Below, in pieces: positions 16,709 through 24,815 of a stretch of DNA of 64,000 nt. The position numbers and the translations under genes were made by a program. The notes beneath the pieces are model-generated. The model saw only the letters and a list, made by a program, of their open reading frames with translations. It did not search any database and was not told the DNA's origin. The stretch's first letter is position 1, and every line of letters starts with the position of its first letter. The stretch is from Archangium lipolyticum (GTDB lineage Bacteria > Myxococcota > Myxococcia > Myxococcales > Myxococcaceae), in assembly GCF_024623785.1 (NCBI RefSeq), contig NZ_JANKBZ010000034.1:1-64000 (forward strand). Direction: 5' to 3'.

Positions 16709-16891
16709 ATGGCCCAGGAAAGATCCGACGTCTTCGAGAGAGAGGGAAAGCCGCCCGTTCGCGATGAAAGGCAGGCCCAGTCCGACGAGGCGAAGCAGGA
16801 CCTTCAGCGGCAGGCCCGCGAGAGCGAGAATCCGAAGCATCCGGGCGAGGCCACCTCCGCCGAGTACGAAGGCAAGGAGCCGAGCGACTGA
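16709..16891 (+). CDS. Small hydrophilic charged protein
   Basis: A 60-residue protein made almost entirely of Glu, Lys, Arg, Asp, Gln, Ser and Pro, with no hydrophobic core, so it is probably disordered. A strong ribosome site GGAGG (16698-16702) lies six bases before the ATG, the main support for a real gene. The GNAT gene starts 14 bp downstream, so the two are probably co-transcribed. Composition recalls hydrophilin-type stress proteins, but I recognise no specific family. Confidence 0.6.
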   Translation: MAQERSDVFEREGKPPVRDERQAQSDEAKQDLQRQARESENPKHPGEATSAEYEGKEPSD

Positions 16892-16905
16892 GTGATGAGG
16901 TCTCG

Positions 16906-17499
16906 ATGAAGACGGACACGACGTGGCGCGGCTACACCCTGCGCCGGGCCCGGCCCGAGGAGCTGGCCCGGTTGCCGGAGCTCGAGCACCTCGCCGCGCA
17001 GCAGTTCCTCCAGTCAGCGCATCCCTTCATCGCCCAGGCGGGCGCGCAGACGCTCGAGCAGCTGCGCGAGTACCAGCGGCAGGGCGGCGCGTGGGTGGCC
17101 GTCGCGGCGGACGGGGAGGTCGCCGCCTTCGCCCTCAGCAAGGAAGTGGATGGCACGGCCTACATCGCGGAGATCGACGTGCACCCGGCCCACGCGCGCC
17201 AGGGACTGGGCCGGGCCCTCTTCGAGGTGGTGCGGCAGTGGGCGCGAGAGCAGGGCTACCGGACCGTGCTGCTCACCACCTTCCGGGACGTCCCCTGGAA
17301 CGCACCCCTCTACGAGCGCTGGGGCTTCCGCGTCATGCGGGACGAGGAGGTGGGCCCCGGCCTGCGCGCCATCCGCGAGAACGAAACGCGAATGGGACTC
17401 CCCGCCGCGAGCCGCGTCTGCATGGAGCTCGCACTGGACAGCCCGCCCCGCGCTCACTCCCAGGAGATGTCGAAATCGCAGTCCAGCGGCCCCGTCTGA
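16906..17499 (+). CDS. GNAT-family N-acetyltransferase
   Basis: A 197-residue acetyltransferase. Motif A, with the acetyl-CoA loop ARQGLGRALFE, follows the beta-strand AYIAEIDVHPAH, and the C-terminal APLYERWGF motif is typical of the family. The substrate is unknown. It sits directly after the small charged protein. Its last 46 bases overlap the convergent DUF2378 gene, so the C-terminal tail (about 25 Ser/Arg-rich residues) may not be functionally important. Confidence 0.88.
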   Translation: MKTDTTWRGYTLRRARPEELARLPELEHLAAQQFLQSAHPFIAQAGAQTLEQLREYQRQGGAWVAVAADGEVAAFALSKEVDGTAYIAEIDVHPAHARQGLGRALFEVVRQWAREQGYRTVLLTTFRDVPWNAPLYERWGFRVMRDEEVGPGLRAIRENETRMGLPAASRVCMELALDSPPRAHSQEMSKSQSSGPV

Positions 17500-18077
17500 C
17501 GCCCGAGTACCTTCATGGGGCGGGGGTTCCCCAGCTCCAGCACGGACAGCATCAGCCCCTCGTGGAAGGGATGGGGCATGATGACATTCCTCAGGGAGAT
17601 GCGAGCGCTCGTGGGCCCCATCCACGCCAGGGACTGCTCACCAAAGCTCACCGAGACCCGGTAGGCCGCGAGCACGGCATCCAGACGGCTCCTCATGTCC
17701 CCCGTGCGCATCATCGACAGGGCCTTGCCCGCCGCGGAGCCCTGGAGGTCCGCCATCGCCTGCCTCCCGAGCACTCTCAGCGACTCCTCGACGCTCCCGT
17801 ACCGCTCCGCCAGGGGAAACAGCACGGCGGAGACCATCCGGAGGTACGTGACGACGGGATAGCTGAAGAAGTCGACGAACTTCTCCTCGCCCCCCGCCGC
17901 CAGGCAGCGCTTCAGCTGCTTCTCGCAACCGAGCCCCCCGACGAACCGCACCAGGCCGTTGCAGAACACGCCGCGGAGGGTGTCCTCGGGCTTCACCAGG
18001 GTGACCCGCCGCGCGAAGTCCCGCGCCCAGAACTCGGCGGATCGACCCGCCACCGGGGCCTCACTGTCCTGGTACAT
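17454..18077 (-). CDS. DUF2378 (TIGR02265) family protein
   Basis: A 207-residue protein that I assign to the Myxococcus paralogous family DUF2378 on the basis of its LVRFVGGLGCEKQLKRCL, DFFSYPVVTYLRMV and C-terminal NPRPMKVLGRQTGPLDCDFDISWE segments. Members are of unknown function, often present in many copies per genome, and several are linked to signalling genes. There is no signal peptide or membrane segment. It overlaps the convergent GNAT gene by 46 bases. It is the strongest lineage marker in the window. Confidence 0.75.
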   Translation of the reverse strand: MYQDSEAPVAGRSAEFWARDFARRVTLVKPEDTLRGVFCNGLVRFVGGLGCEKQLKRCLAAGGEEKFVDFFSYPVVTYLRMVSAVLFPLAERYGSVEESLRVLGRQAMADLQGSAAGKALSMMRTGDMRSRLDAVLAAYRVSVSFGEQSLAWMGPTSARISLRNVIMPHPFHEGLMLSVLELGNPRPMKVLGRQTGPLDCDFDISWE

Positions 18078-18505
18078 CAGTCACCCCCTTGGTCACGAGA
18101 CAGAAAGCCCGATCACTCCCAATACCGGAGCAACCGGAAGCGTAGGGAAACGCTTCCATGTCCGGGCCCGGATGTCGATCCCGCGCCCGAACCTCCGCCC
18201 CATTCTTCTCAGAACATGAGAACAGTCCAGGTCCAAATACAGCCTCCGCGCGACCCGCGAGCGACTGGTGCATCTGGAGAGGCTCCTCACACCCGAGCGC
18301 CCATGCCCTCCTCCCTCCAGCACATGCGGCTGGCCCTGCTGCTCCTGCTGAGTGTGTCCTTCGCTGCCCAGGCGGCCGAGGTGACTCCCGAGTCCTTCCT
18401 CGCCACGCACAGCTCACCGCCCGGCTGGTGCCCGCCCCCAACAGCGTGGGGCTCATGCTGACGTGGCCGTGAGCGGCGCTTCGGGTAGGATGCGCGCCGC
18501 TTCCC
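18078..18505. promoter_or_regulatory. Divergent intergenic region with two dyads
   Basis: The 428 bp between the DUF2378 gene and lpxB hold two perfect dyads. GGAAGCGT and ACGCTTCC lie at 18136-18157 with a six-base loop. TTCTCA and TGAGAA lie at 18206-18222 with a five-base spacer. Both could be operators for the divergent genes. The right half carries a possible broken small gene (18325-18474). I see no tRNA or other RNA gene. Confidence 0.4.
18325..18474 (+). pseudogene. Possible frameshifted remnant of a small secreted protein
   Basis: An ATG at 18325 starts a clear signal peptide, MRLALLLLLSVSFAAQAAEV, and continues about 25 residues to a stop near 18461. A neighbouring frame continues sensibly as ARLVPAPNSVGLMLTWP and ends at the TGA near 18474. 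Reading across with a single-base shift around 18400-18410 would give one protein of about 50 residues. This may be a decayed gene or chance. I recognise no family. Confidence 0.25.
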
Positions 18506-19660
18506 ATGTCCCCTGCCCCCCAGATTCTCGTCGTGGCCGGCGAGGCGTCCGGTGACGCCCACGCCTCCGAGCTCGTCGCCGCCCTCAAGGCCCGCCGTCC
18601 GGACCTCACCTTCTTCGGCATGGGAGGCTCGCGCCTCGCCGCCCAGGGCGTGGAGCTCCTCTACGGCGCCCACGAGGTCAACGTCATGGGCATCACCGAG
18701 GTGCTGCCCAAGATTCCACGCATCCTCCAGGTCATGGGAGGGCTGGCCCAGGCCGCCGCCGAGCGCCGCCCCGCCTGCGCCATCCTCGTGGACATCCCCG
18801 ACTTCAACCTCCGGCTCGCCGCCCGCCTCAAGAAGCTCGGCATCCCCGTCGCCTACTACGTCTCGCCGATGATCTGGGCCTGGCGCCGCGGCCGGGTGAA
18901 GACGATCGCGAAGCTGGTGGACCGGATGCTCTGCATCCTCCCCTTCGAGGAGGACTTCTACCGCGAGGCCGGTGTCACCGCCCGCTACGTGGGCAGCCCC
19001 GTGGTGGAGCAGGTGCCCTCCCCCGCCAGCGCCGCCGCCTTCCGCCAGAAGCTCGGGCTGCCCGTGGAGACCCCCACCCTCGCCCTGCTGCCCGGCAGCC
19101 GCATGAGCGAGATCCGCCGCATCCTCCCCGCCATGGTGGGGGCCGCGAAGCAACTGGTGGCCGAGCGCCCCGGGCTCCAGGTCGTGGTGCCGGTGGCGCC
19201 CACCATCCCCCGCGAGGAGATCATCTCCCGCTTCGAGGGCAGCGGCGTGCAACCCGTGCTGGTGGAAGGCAAGGCGCCCGAGGTGGTGGGCGCCAGCGAC
19301 GCGGCCATCGTGGCCTCGGGGACGGCGGCCCTGGAGGCGGGGCTCATGCAGCGCCCCTTCGTGGTGGTGTACCGCGTCTCGCTCGTCACCTACCTCGTGG
19401 GCCGGCTGATGCTGAAGGTGGCGCACGTGGCCCTCGTCAACCTGCTGGCCGGCCGCCGCGTGGTGCCCGAGCTCCTCCAGGGCGACATGACCCCCGAGCG
19501 CATCGCCGGTGAAATCCGCCGCTTGTGGGTGCCAGGCACACCACGCGAGGAGATGCTCCAGGGGCTGGAGGAAGTGCGCACCCGGCTCGGGGCGCACGGG
19601 GCCGCCGACCGGGCGGCCGAGTCGGTGCTGGAGCTGCTCCCCCCCACCGCGAAAGTCTAG
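18506..19660 (+). CDS. lpxB: Lipid-A-disaccharide synthase
   Basis: LpxB condenses UDP-2,3-diacylglucosamine with lipid X to form the lipid A disaccharide at the inner face of the inner membrane. The 384-residue protein opens with the AGEASGDAHASELV motif and contains VLVDIPDFNLRLA-type and YYVSPMIWAWRRGR segments, then LALLPGSRMSEIRR and ASGTAALEAGLM near the C-terminus. Length matches the family. It begins a rightward string with the GT2 enzyme and marC. Confidence 0.96.
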   Translation: MSPAPQILVVAGEASGDAHASELVAALKARRPDLTFFGMGGSRLAAQGVELLYGAHEVNVMGITEVLPKIPRILQVMGGLAQAAAERRPACAILVDIPDFNLRLAARLKKLGIPVAYYVSPMIWAWRRGRVKTIAKLVDRMLCILPFEEDFYREAGVTARYVGSPVVEQVPSPASAAAFRQKLGLPVETPTLALLPGSRMSEIRRILPAMVGAAKQLVAERPGLQVVVPVAPTIPREEIISRFEGSGVQPVLVEGKAPEVVGASDAAIVASGTAALEAGLMQRPFVVVYRVSLVTYLVGRLMLKVAHVALVNLLAGRRVVPELLQGDMTPERIAGEIRRLWVPGTPREEMLQGLEEVRTRLGAHGAADRAAESVLELLPPTAKV

Positions 19661-19684
19661 AGGCGGATACCCCGCCGCTCTGGT

Positions 19685-20404
19685 ATGTCCCGCCGCGCGA
19701 TGAATCCAGCGCTGGTCTGCATCCCCACCTACAACGAGCGGGACAACCTCGAGCCCATCACCCGAGCGGTGCTGGCGGCCGATCCCCGCGTGGACATCCT
19801 CGTCGTCGACGACAACTCCCCGGATGGAACGGGGAAGCTGGCCGACGAGCTGGCGGCGAAGGAGCCGCGCATCCGCGTCCTGCACCGCGAGAAGAAGCAA
19901 GGCCTGGGGCGCGCCTACCTCCATGCGTTCCGCGTGGCGCTCGACGCGGGCTACACGTACATCCTCGAGATGGACGCGGACTTCAGCCATGACCCGCGCT
20001 ACCTGCCCACCTTCCTGGACACGGCGCAGGGTGGCGCGGACCTGGTGCTGGGCTCGCGCTACGTGAGCGGCGGCGGCACCGTGAACTGGGGCGTCGGCCG
20101 GCAGATCATCAGCCGGGGCGGCTCGCTCTACGCGCGTTCCATCCTGGGCGTGGGCACGAGGGATCTCACCGGCGGCTTCAAGTGCTTCCACCGGCGGGTG
20201 CTCGAGTCCATCGACCTGGAAGCGGTGAAGAGCACCGGCTACGCATTCCAGATCGAGCTCACCTACCGCACCCTGAAGAAGGGCTTCACGGTGAAGGAAA
20301 TCCCCATCGTCTTCGAGGACCGCCGCGTGGGGCAGTCGAAGATGAGCCGGAAGATCTTCCTCGAGGCCCTGACGATGGTGTGGAAGCTGCGCCTCACGGT
20401 GTAG
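19685..20404 (+). CDS. Polyprenol-phosphate sugar transferase (DPM1-like, GT2)
   Basis: A 239-residue family 2 glycosyltransferase resembling dolichol/polyprenol-phosphate mannose synthase. It has CIPTYNERDNLEPI at the N-terminus, VDDNSPDGTG, and the metal-binding EMDADFSHDP, followed by TGGFKCFHR and YAFQIEL, which form the acceptor site. No C-terminal membrane anchor is present. ATG 19685 is used; ATG 19700 is an alternative. It lies 24 bp after lpxB. The sugar could be mannose, glucose or another hexose. Confidence 0.88.
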   Translation: MSRRAMNPALVCIPTYNERDNLEPITRAVLAADPRVDILVVDDNSPDGTGKLADELAAKEPRIRVLHREKKQGLGRAYLHAFRVALDAGYTYILEMDADFSHDPRYLPTFLDTAQGGADLVLGSRYVSGGGTVNWGVGRQIISRGGSLYARSILGVGTRDLTGGFKCFHRRVLESIDLEAVKSTGYAFQIELTYRTLKKGFTVKEIPIVFEDRRVGQSKMSRKIFLEALTMVWKLRLTV

Positions 20405-20412
20405 AGGGGCGT

Positions 20413-21171
20413 ATGTCCGAGCAGCTGTCCCTGTTCCTCGTGTCGCTTCCGGCGGTCCTCTTCGTGGTGGACCCGATCGGCGTGGTGCCCATCTTCCTGG
20501 CGATCACTGCGGGGGACTCGGAGGAGAAGATCCGGAGCACGGCGCGGCGCGCGTGCGTGGTGGCGTGCTCGCTGCTGCTCTTCTTCGCCGTGTTCGGCGG
20601 CGTCATCTTCAAGGTGTTCGGCGTGTCGCTGGGCGCCTTCCGGGTGGCGGGCGGCATCCTGCTGCTCATCACCGCGCTGGACATGCTGAGGGCGAGGCCC
20701 TCGGAGACGCGCACCACGCCGTCCGAGACGCAGGAGAGCGTGAAGAAGGAAGACGTGGCGCTGGTGCCGCTGGCGATGCCGCTGCTGGCGGGCCCGGGCG
20801 CCATCGCCACGGCCATGGTGCTGATGGCCCGCGGCGGAGAGGATCTGCTGTCCGCCGTGCCCGTGCTGGTGGCGATCGTGCTCACCTTCTTGACGAGCTA
20901 CTTCGTGCTGCGCGCCGCCGGCTTCGTGCAGCGCGTGCTCAAGCAGTCGGGCGTGGCCATCCTCGAGCGCGTGATGGGGCTCATCCTCGCGGCCATCGCG
21001 GTGCAGTTCATCGCGGACGGAGGGAAGGACCTGCTCCGGGAGAAGGAGGAGCCGGTCCGGACGTCTCAGAGGCCCGAGGCCACCCAGCCGCCGCCGTCGT
21101 CCCTGCTCACCGCGCCCTTGGCCTCCCCGCCCAGCGACAGCTCATTGGGGGCCGCGAGCTGCGCGTCGTAG
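20413..21171 (+). CDS. MarC-family integral membrane protein
   Basis: A 252-residue protein with six predicted membrane helices. It carries the family motifs VDPIGVVPIFLAIT at the N-terminus and PLAMPLLAGPGAIATAMVL in the middle. MarC/UPF0056 proteins have no firmly established function. GAGGGG precedes the ATG. The last 35 residues (Pro/Ser-rich) are encoded on the strand opposite the 3' end of the convergent lipoprotein gene, a 106-base overlap, and are unlike typical MarC C-termini. Confidence 0.88.
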   Translation: MSEQLSLFLVSLPAVLFVVDPIGVVPIFLAITAGDSEEKIRSTARRACVVACSLLLFFAVFGGVIFKVFGVSLGAFRVAGGILLLITALDMLRARPSETRTTPSETQESVKKEDVALVPLAMPLLAGPGAIATAMVLMARGGEDLLSAVPVLVAIVLTFLTSYFVLRAAGFVQRVLKQSGVAILERVMGLILAAIAVQFIADGGKDLLREKEEPVRTSQRPEATQPPPSSLLTAPLASPPSDSSLGAASCAS

Positions 21172-21512
21172 ATGTAGCCGTTGCCCCGGGGCTGGAGGAA
21201 GAGCACCACGGCCTTCATGGTGATGTCCTGCACCGCCCGGTAGTTGGCGCCGCCGCACGTGGGATCGCCCTGGAAGAGGCGCTCCAGCATGCCCTCCTCG
21301 GGCCGGCGCACGAAGACGAGCACCTGCGCGGGCCCGTCACTCCCCTGCGACGCCAGCTGCGACAGGAGGCCCTGCGACACCTGCTCGCGCATGAGCGTCT
21401 GGACCAGCTCGCACTTGCCGGCTTCCTCGGCGGGGTTGATGAGGGCCTGGGGCGAGTGCATGCAGCCAGTGGCGGCGAGGGCGATCAGGGCGGGTGGCAC
21501 GAGTCGCTTCAT
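21066..21512 (-). CDS. Small lipoprotein of unknown function
   Basis: A 148-residue protein from ATG 21512. The signal peptide MKRLVPPALIALAATGC ends at a lipidation Cys. AAGGAG lies about nine bases before this ATG, which favours it over an upstream in-frame start. The mature part contains a KCELVQTLM segment and a PTCGGANYRAVQDITMKAVVLFL core. I recognise no family. It follows the OmpA gene by 26 bp and is probably co-transcribed with it. Confidence 0.7.
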   Translation of the reverse strand: MKRLVPPALIALAATGCMHSPQALINPAEEAGKCELVQTLMREQVSQGLLSQLASQGSDGPAQVLVFVRRPEEGMLERLFQGDPTCGGANYRAVQDITMKAVVLFLQPRGNGYIYDAQLAAPNELSLGGEAKGAVSRDDGGGWVASGL

Positions 21513-21538
21513 CCGTCGGGTCTCCTTGGAGGGGGACA

Positions 21539-22558
21539 TCACAGCTTCCGCCACTGAGGCGGAAAGGGGGTGGAGGAAAGGGCCGGGGGCTCCACGGCCA
21601 GGATGTATTCGGCGCGCCGGTTGCCGGGCTCGTCCGTCTCGTCGGGAGTGGCCACGCGCGGGGCCTGCTCGCCGAAGCCCTCGTAGAAGATGGGCAGCTT
21701 GAGACCCTTCTTGCGCAGGTACGCCGCGATGCCGCGGGCGCGCTTCAGGGACAGCTCGCGGTTGGATGCCGTCTCCCCCACCGTGTCGGTGTGCCCGAGG
21801 ATGTAGAGGCGCATCTGCGCCAGGCGGCCGTAGCGCGACACCGCGTCGGCGATGAGCGCGTAGCTGGCGTCCAGCTTGCGCCGCTCCGCCGCGGGCACCT
21901 CGGCGCTGCCGGAGGCGAAGTTGATGTCCTCGTGGGGAATCTCCACCCGCCAGGGGAAGAGGTCCACGATCGTATAGAACTCCGAGGTGTCGAAGGCCTT
22001 GATGGAGATGCTCAGCACCCGGCCTTCCGCCGCCGGCCAGGTCACCTCGAGCGGCGTCCCGGCGGGCGCGTTCTGGAAGGGCACCTCGCCGTCGAAGGCC
22101 TTCTTGCCGGTGTCCATCAGCACCGTCACCTGCGCGCGAGACGCGGGCCGGGACAGCTTGAAGCGCAGCTTGCGCCCCGCCACGTCCACGTCCTCCGGCG
22201 CCACCGTCAGCTGGGGAGGCCCGAGCAGCTCCGCGTCGAAGGACAGCGGCATCGAGGCCTCCTGGGAGTCCGGGAAGCGCACCACCAGCTCGCCCTCGTA
22301 GTGGAAGCGGCCCTCGGGCTGCTCCAACGAGAGGGTGCGCGTCACGCCCGGCTCACCGCCGCCCTTCACCCGCACCTCGTGGCCGTCACCCCGCTTCAGC
22401 TTCAGCTCGAAGCCGGCGATGGGCTCGTCGATGTGCACCTGGAGAGCGGGCAGCCCCTTGCCCACGGCGGCGCGGGGCTGGAGCGACACGCGCACCGCGT
22501 CGGCGAACGCGCACAGGGGAGACAGGGTGAGGCACAGCAGCAGCAAGCGGGAGTTCAT
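21539..22558 (-). CDS. OmpA-domain outer membrane/periplasmic protein
   Basis: A 339-residue protein with a signal peptide (MNSRLLLLCLTLSPLCAFA). A beta-rich region of about 190 residues precedes a C-terminal OmpA-like peptidoglycan-binding domain. That domain starts near INFASGSAEVP and contains LYILGHTDTVGETASNRELS and KRARGIAAYL. No N-terminal beta-barrel is evident, so it is probably a periplasmic or surface-tethered protein that binds peptidoglycan. Confidence 0.88.
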   Translation of the reverse strand: MNSRLLLLCLTLSPLCAFADAVRVSLQPRAAVGKGLPALQVHIDEPIAGFELKLKRGDGHEVRVKGGGEPGVTRTLSLEQPEGRFHYEGELVVRFPDSQEASMPLSFDAELLGPPQLTVAPEDVDVAGRKLRFKLSRPASRAQVTVLMDTGKKAFDGEVPFQNAPAGTPLEVTWPAAEGRVLSISIKAFDTSEFYTIVDLFPWRVEIPHEDINFASGSAEVPAAERRKLDASYALIADAVSRYGRLAQMRLYILGHTDTVGETASNRELSLKRARGIAAYLRKKGLKLPIFYEGFGEQAPRVATPDETDEPGNRRAEYILAVEPPALSSTPFPPQWRKL

Positions 22559-22844
22559 GCGGGGTGGTCACCTCCGGGCCGAGGCACACCCTGTCCGGGA
22601 CGCGTCCCTCGTGCAACGCGAACCGGGGTCGGGTCCCGGAGCAGTGTCCAGGAACAGGCCCTTGGACGGGGAGCATTCCACACAGGGCCGTGAATTGACG
22701 ACCCTCCTCGCGGGCCTCTCCCTGGGGAGCGGGGAGGCAGGCTCTCGATGATGTAGACACTCCGGCCCGCTATGTTAACGAGCCCTTCACGGCGGTCCCG
22801 CCGTGGGCCTACGGGCGCCCGTTCACTCTCCGTACGAATCGTCC
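22559..22844. promoter_or_regulatory. Divergent region, OmpA / Type III restriction operon
   Basis: No gene is seen here. A TATGTT element lies at 22771-22776 and a TTGACG at 22695-22700, but they are not correctly spaced to each other. A perfect palindrome stands at 22788-22805, 40-57 bp before the mod ATG. Confidence 0.35.
22788..22805. promoter_or_regulatory. Perfect palindrome before mod
   Basis: CACGGCGGTCCCGCCGTG is an 8-bp inverted repeat around a two-base centre. It lies between the possible -10 element (22771) and the mod start, where it could be an operator for control of the methyltransferase or a leader hairpin. No controller-protein gene is seen beside it. Confidence 0.4.
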
Positions 22845-24815
22845 ATGACCGCTCGGAACTACACCGGCCTCAGCCGCGATGAACTGATCCAGTTGCTCGA
22901 GGAGCGCGATGCCGAGGAGTCCGGTGGGCTCCGGCTGCGCTACAAGGGACAGACTCCTCCGTGGCGCATCGTGCGGACCGTGAAGCCGCGGAGGCAGAAG
23001 CTCGAGCCCAAGCTGTCCGTCGGCTCCGAGGAGGAGCAGGCCCGCAACATGATCATGGAGGGCGAGAACCTCCAGGCCATGGCGTCGCTGTACAAGTACC
23101 GCGGCCAGGTGGACCTCATCCTCACGGATCCGCCCTACAACACGGGCGAGGACTTCCGGTACAACGACAAGTGGGACGAGGACCCGAACGATCCGGACCT
23201 GGGCGCCCTCGTCCCGGCCGAGGACGGCTCGCGCCACAGCAAGTGGCTGCGGTTCATGGTGCCGCGTCTCTGGATGATGCGGGAGATGCTGAAGCCCACG
23301 GGGGTGCTCGCCATCTGCATCGACCAGCGGGAGTTCTTCCGGCTGGGCATCGTCCTGGACGAGATGTTCGGGGAGACGAACCGGCTCGCCATCATCAACT
23401 GGCAGAAGACCACGCCGAAGAACGACGCGAGCCACGTCTCCGCGACGACCGAGTACGTCCTCGTCTACGCCAAGGACAAGAACGCCGCGAAGACCGAGGA
23501 GCTGGAGCGCTCGAAGAAGTCGAACGCGCGGTTCTCCAACCCCGACAACGACGAGAAGGGCGAGTGGAAGCAGGACAACCTGACCGCCCGGAGCGGTGGC
23601 CCGACCAACCGCTACGCCCTTCAGTCCCCCTTCACCGGCGAGTTCCACACGTCCGAGCACCGCTTCTGGGCGTACAAGCGCGCGCGGCTCAAGGAGTGGC
23701 TCGAGGCGTGGGGTCCCGCGTACGAGGACTTCGACCTCGGCGATGACCGGGGCAAGGCGCTGGTCCTGAAGGGTTGGGGCAACGCCGGGACCGACAAGGA
23801 GCGCGAGGCGATCATCGCCGCGGCCCGGAAGAAGGCAGAGGCCCGTCTGAAGGCGGGGAACTGGCCCTTTCTCTACTGGGGTCACGACGGCCTCCAGAAG
23901 CCGGTCCGCAAGACGTACAAGGAGCTGGTCAAGACGGGGGCCGTGCCGACGACCTTCTGGGTCGAGGAAGACGAAGTGCCGGTGGAGCTCGACAGCGTCT
24001 CCTGGCGCGCCGACCAGAGTGGCCGCAGCCGCGACGGCGTGGACGAGCTGACCGCCATCGTCGGCCGCGGGCACAAGTTCGACACCGTCAAGCCGCTGCG
24101 GCTCATCAAGAAGATCATCCAGATCTGGTGCCCCAAGAGCGGCATCGTGATGGACCCGTTCGCGGGCTCCGGAACGACCGGGCACGCCGTGCTCGAGCTC
24201 AATGCGGAGAACGAGGCGGACCGCCGCTTCATCCTCATCGAGCAGGGGCGGCCCGAGCGGGGCGACCCCTACGCCCGGAGCCTCACGGCCGAGCGCATCC
24301 GCCGGGTCATCAAGGGGGAGCGGGCCGACAAGCAGGGCGATCTCTTCCAGGGAGCCGAGCCGCTCCCCGGCGGCTTCCGCTTCTCCAAGCTGATGCTCGC
24401 CGTCGACGCAGAGGCGGTGCTCGCCCTCAAGCGCGAGGAGATGCTCGACCTGCTGCTCACGACGCACTGGGATCAGCGCGAGCGGGCCTCGTCGCACCTG
24501 CGGCGCCTGCCCGCGGGACAGCACGCCCACCTGTTCGCCATCAGCCCCCGGGGCGAGGGCTTCTTCCTCATCTGGAACGGCCCGGACGAGTCCTCGGTGC
24601 TCGACCGGAAGGCGTTCCGCGCCATCGTGGAGGAGGCGAAGGCCGAGAAGCTGTCGCCGCCGTACCACGTGTACGCGCGCACGGCGATCTACCCGGGCCC
24701 CAACATGGAGTTCTATCAAATCCCGGATCGCATCCTCGAGAAGCTCGGCTTCAACGAGGCCATCGAGCCCTACACGGCGGACGAGCCGAAACCCCTCGAG
24801 GATGACGCGGCGTGA
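22845..24815 (+). CDS. Type III restriction-modification system, DNA methyltransferase (Mod)
   Basis: A 656-residue beta-class N6-adenine or N4-cytosine methyltransferase: motif IV DPPY (95-98, in LTDPPYNTGEDF) precedes the AdoMet-binding motif FAGSGTT (439-445). The roughly 300-residue segment between them holds the target-recognition region, as in Type III Mod subunits. ATG 22845 is chosen because the conserved NYTGLSRDEL segment begins there; a GTG at 22803 adds 14 unrelated residues. The next gene overlaps it by four bases. The recognition sequence cannot be deduced. Confidence 0.92.
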   Translation: MTARNYTGLSRDELIQLLEERDAEESGGLRLRYKGQTPPWRIVRTVKPRRQKLEPKLSVGSEEEQARNMIMEGENLQAMASLYKYRGQVDLILTDPPYNTGEDFRYNDKWDEDPNDPDLGALVPAEDGSRHSKWLRFMVPRLWMMREMLKPTGVLAICIDQREFFRLGIVLDEMFGETNRLAIINWQKTTPKNDASHVSATTEYVLVYAKDKNAAKTEELERSKKSNARFSNPDNDEKGEWKQDNLTARSGGPTNRYALQSPFTGEFHTSEHRFWAYKRARLKEWLEAWGPAYEDFDLGDDRGKALVLKGWGNAGTDKEREAIIAAARKKAEARLKAGNWPFLYWGHDGLQKPVRKTYKELVKTGAVPTTFWVEEDEVPVELDSVSWRADQSGRSRDGVDELTAIVGRGHKFDTVKPLRLIKKIIQIWCPKSGIVMDPFAGSGTTGHAVLELNAENEADRRFILIEQGRPERGDPYARSLTAERIRRVIKGERADKQGDLFQGAEPLPGGFRFSKLMLAVDAEAVLALKREEMLDLLLTTHWDQRERASSHLRRLPAGQHAHLFAISPRGEGFFLIWNGPDESSVLDRKAFRAIVEEAKAEKLSPPYHVYARTAIYPGPNMEFYQIPDRILEKLGFNEAIEPYTADEPKPLEDDAA

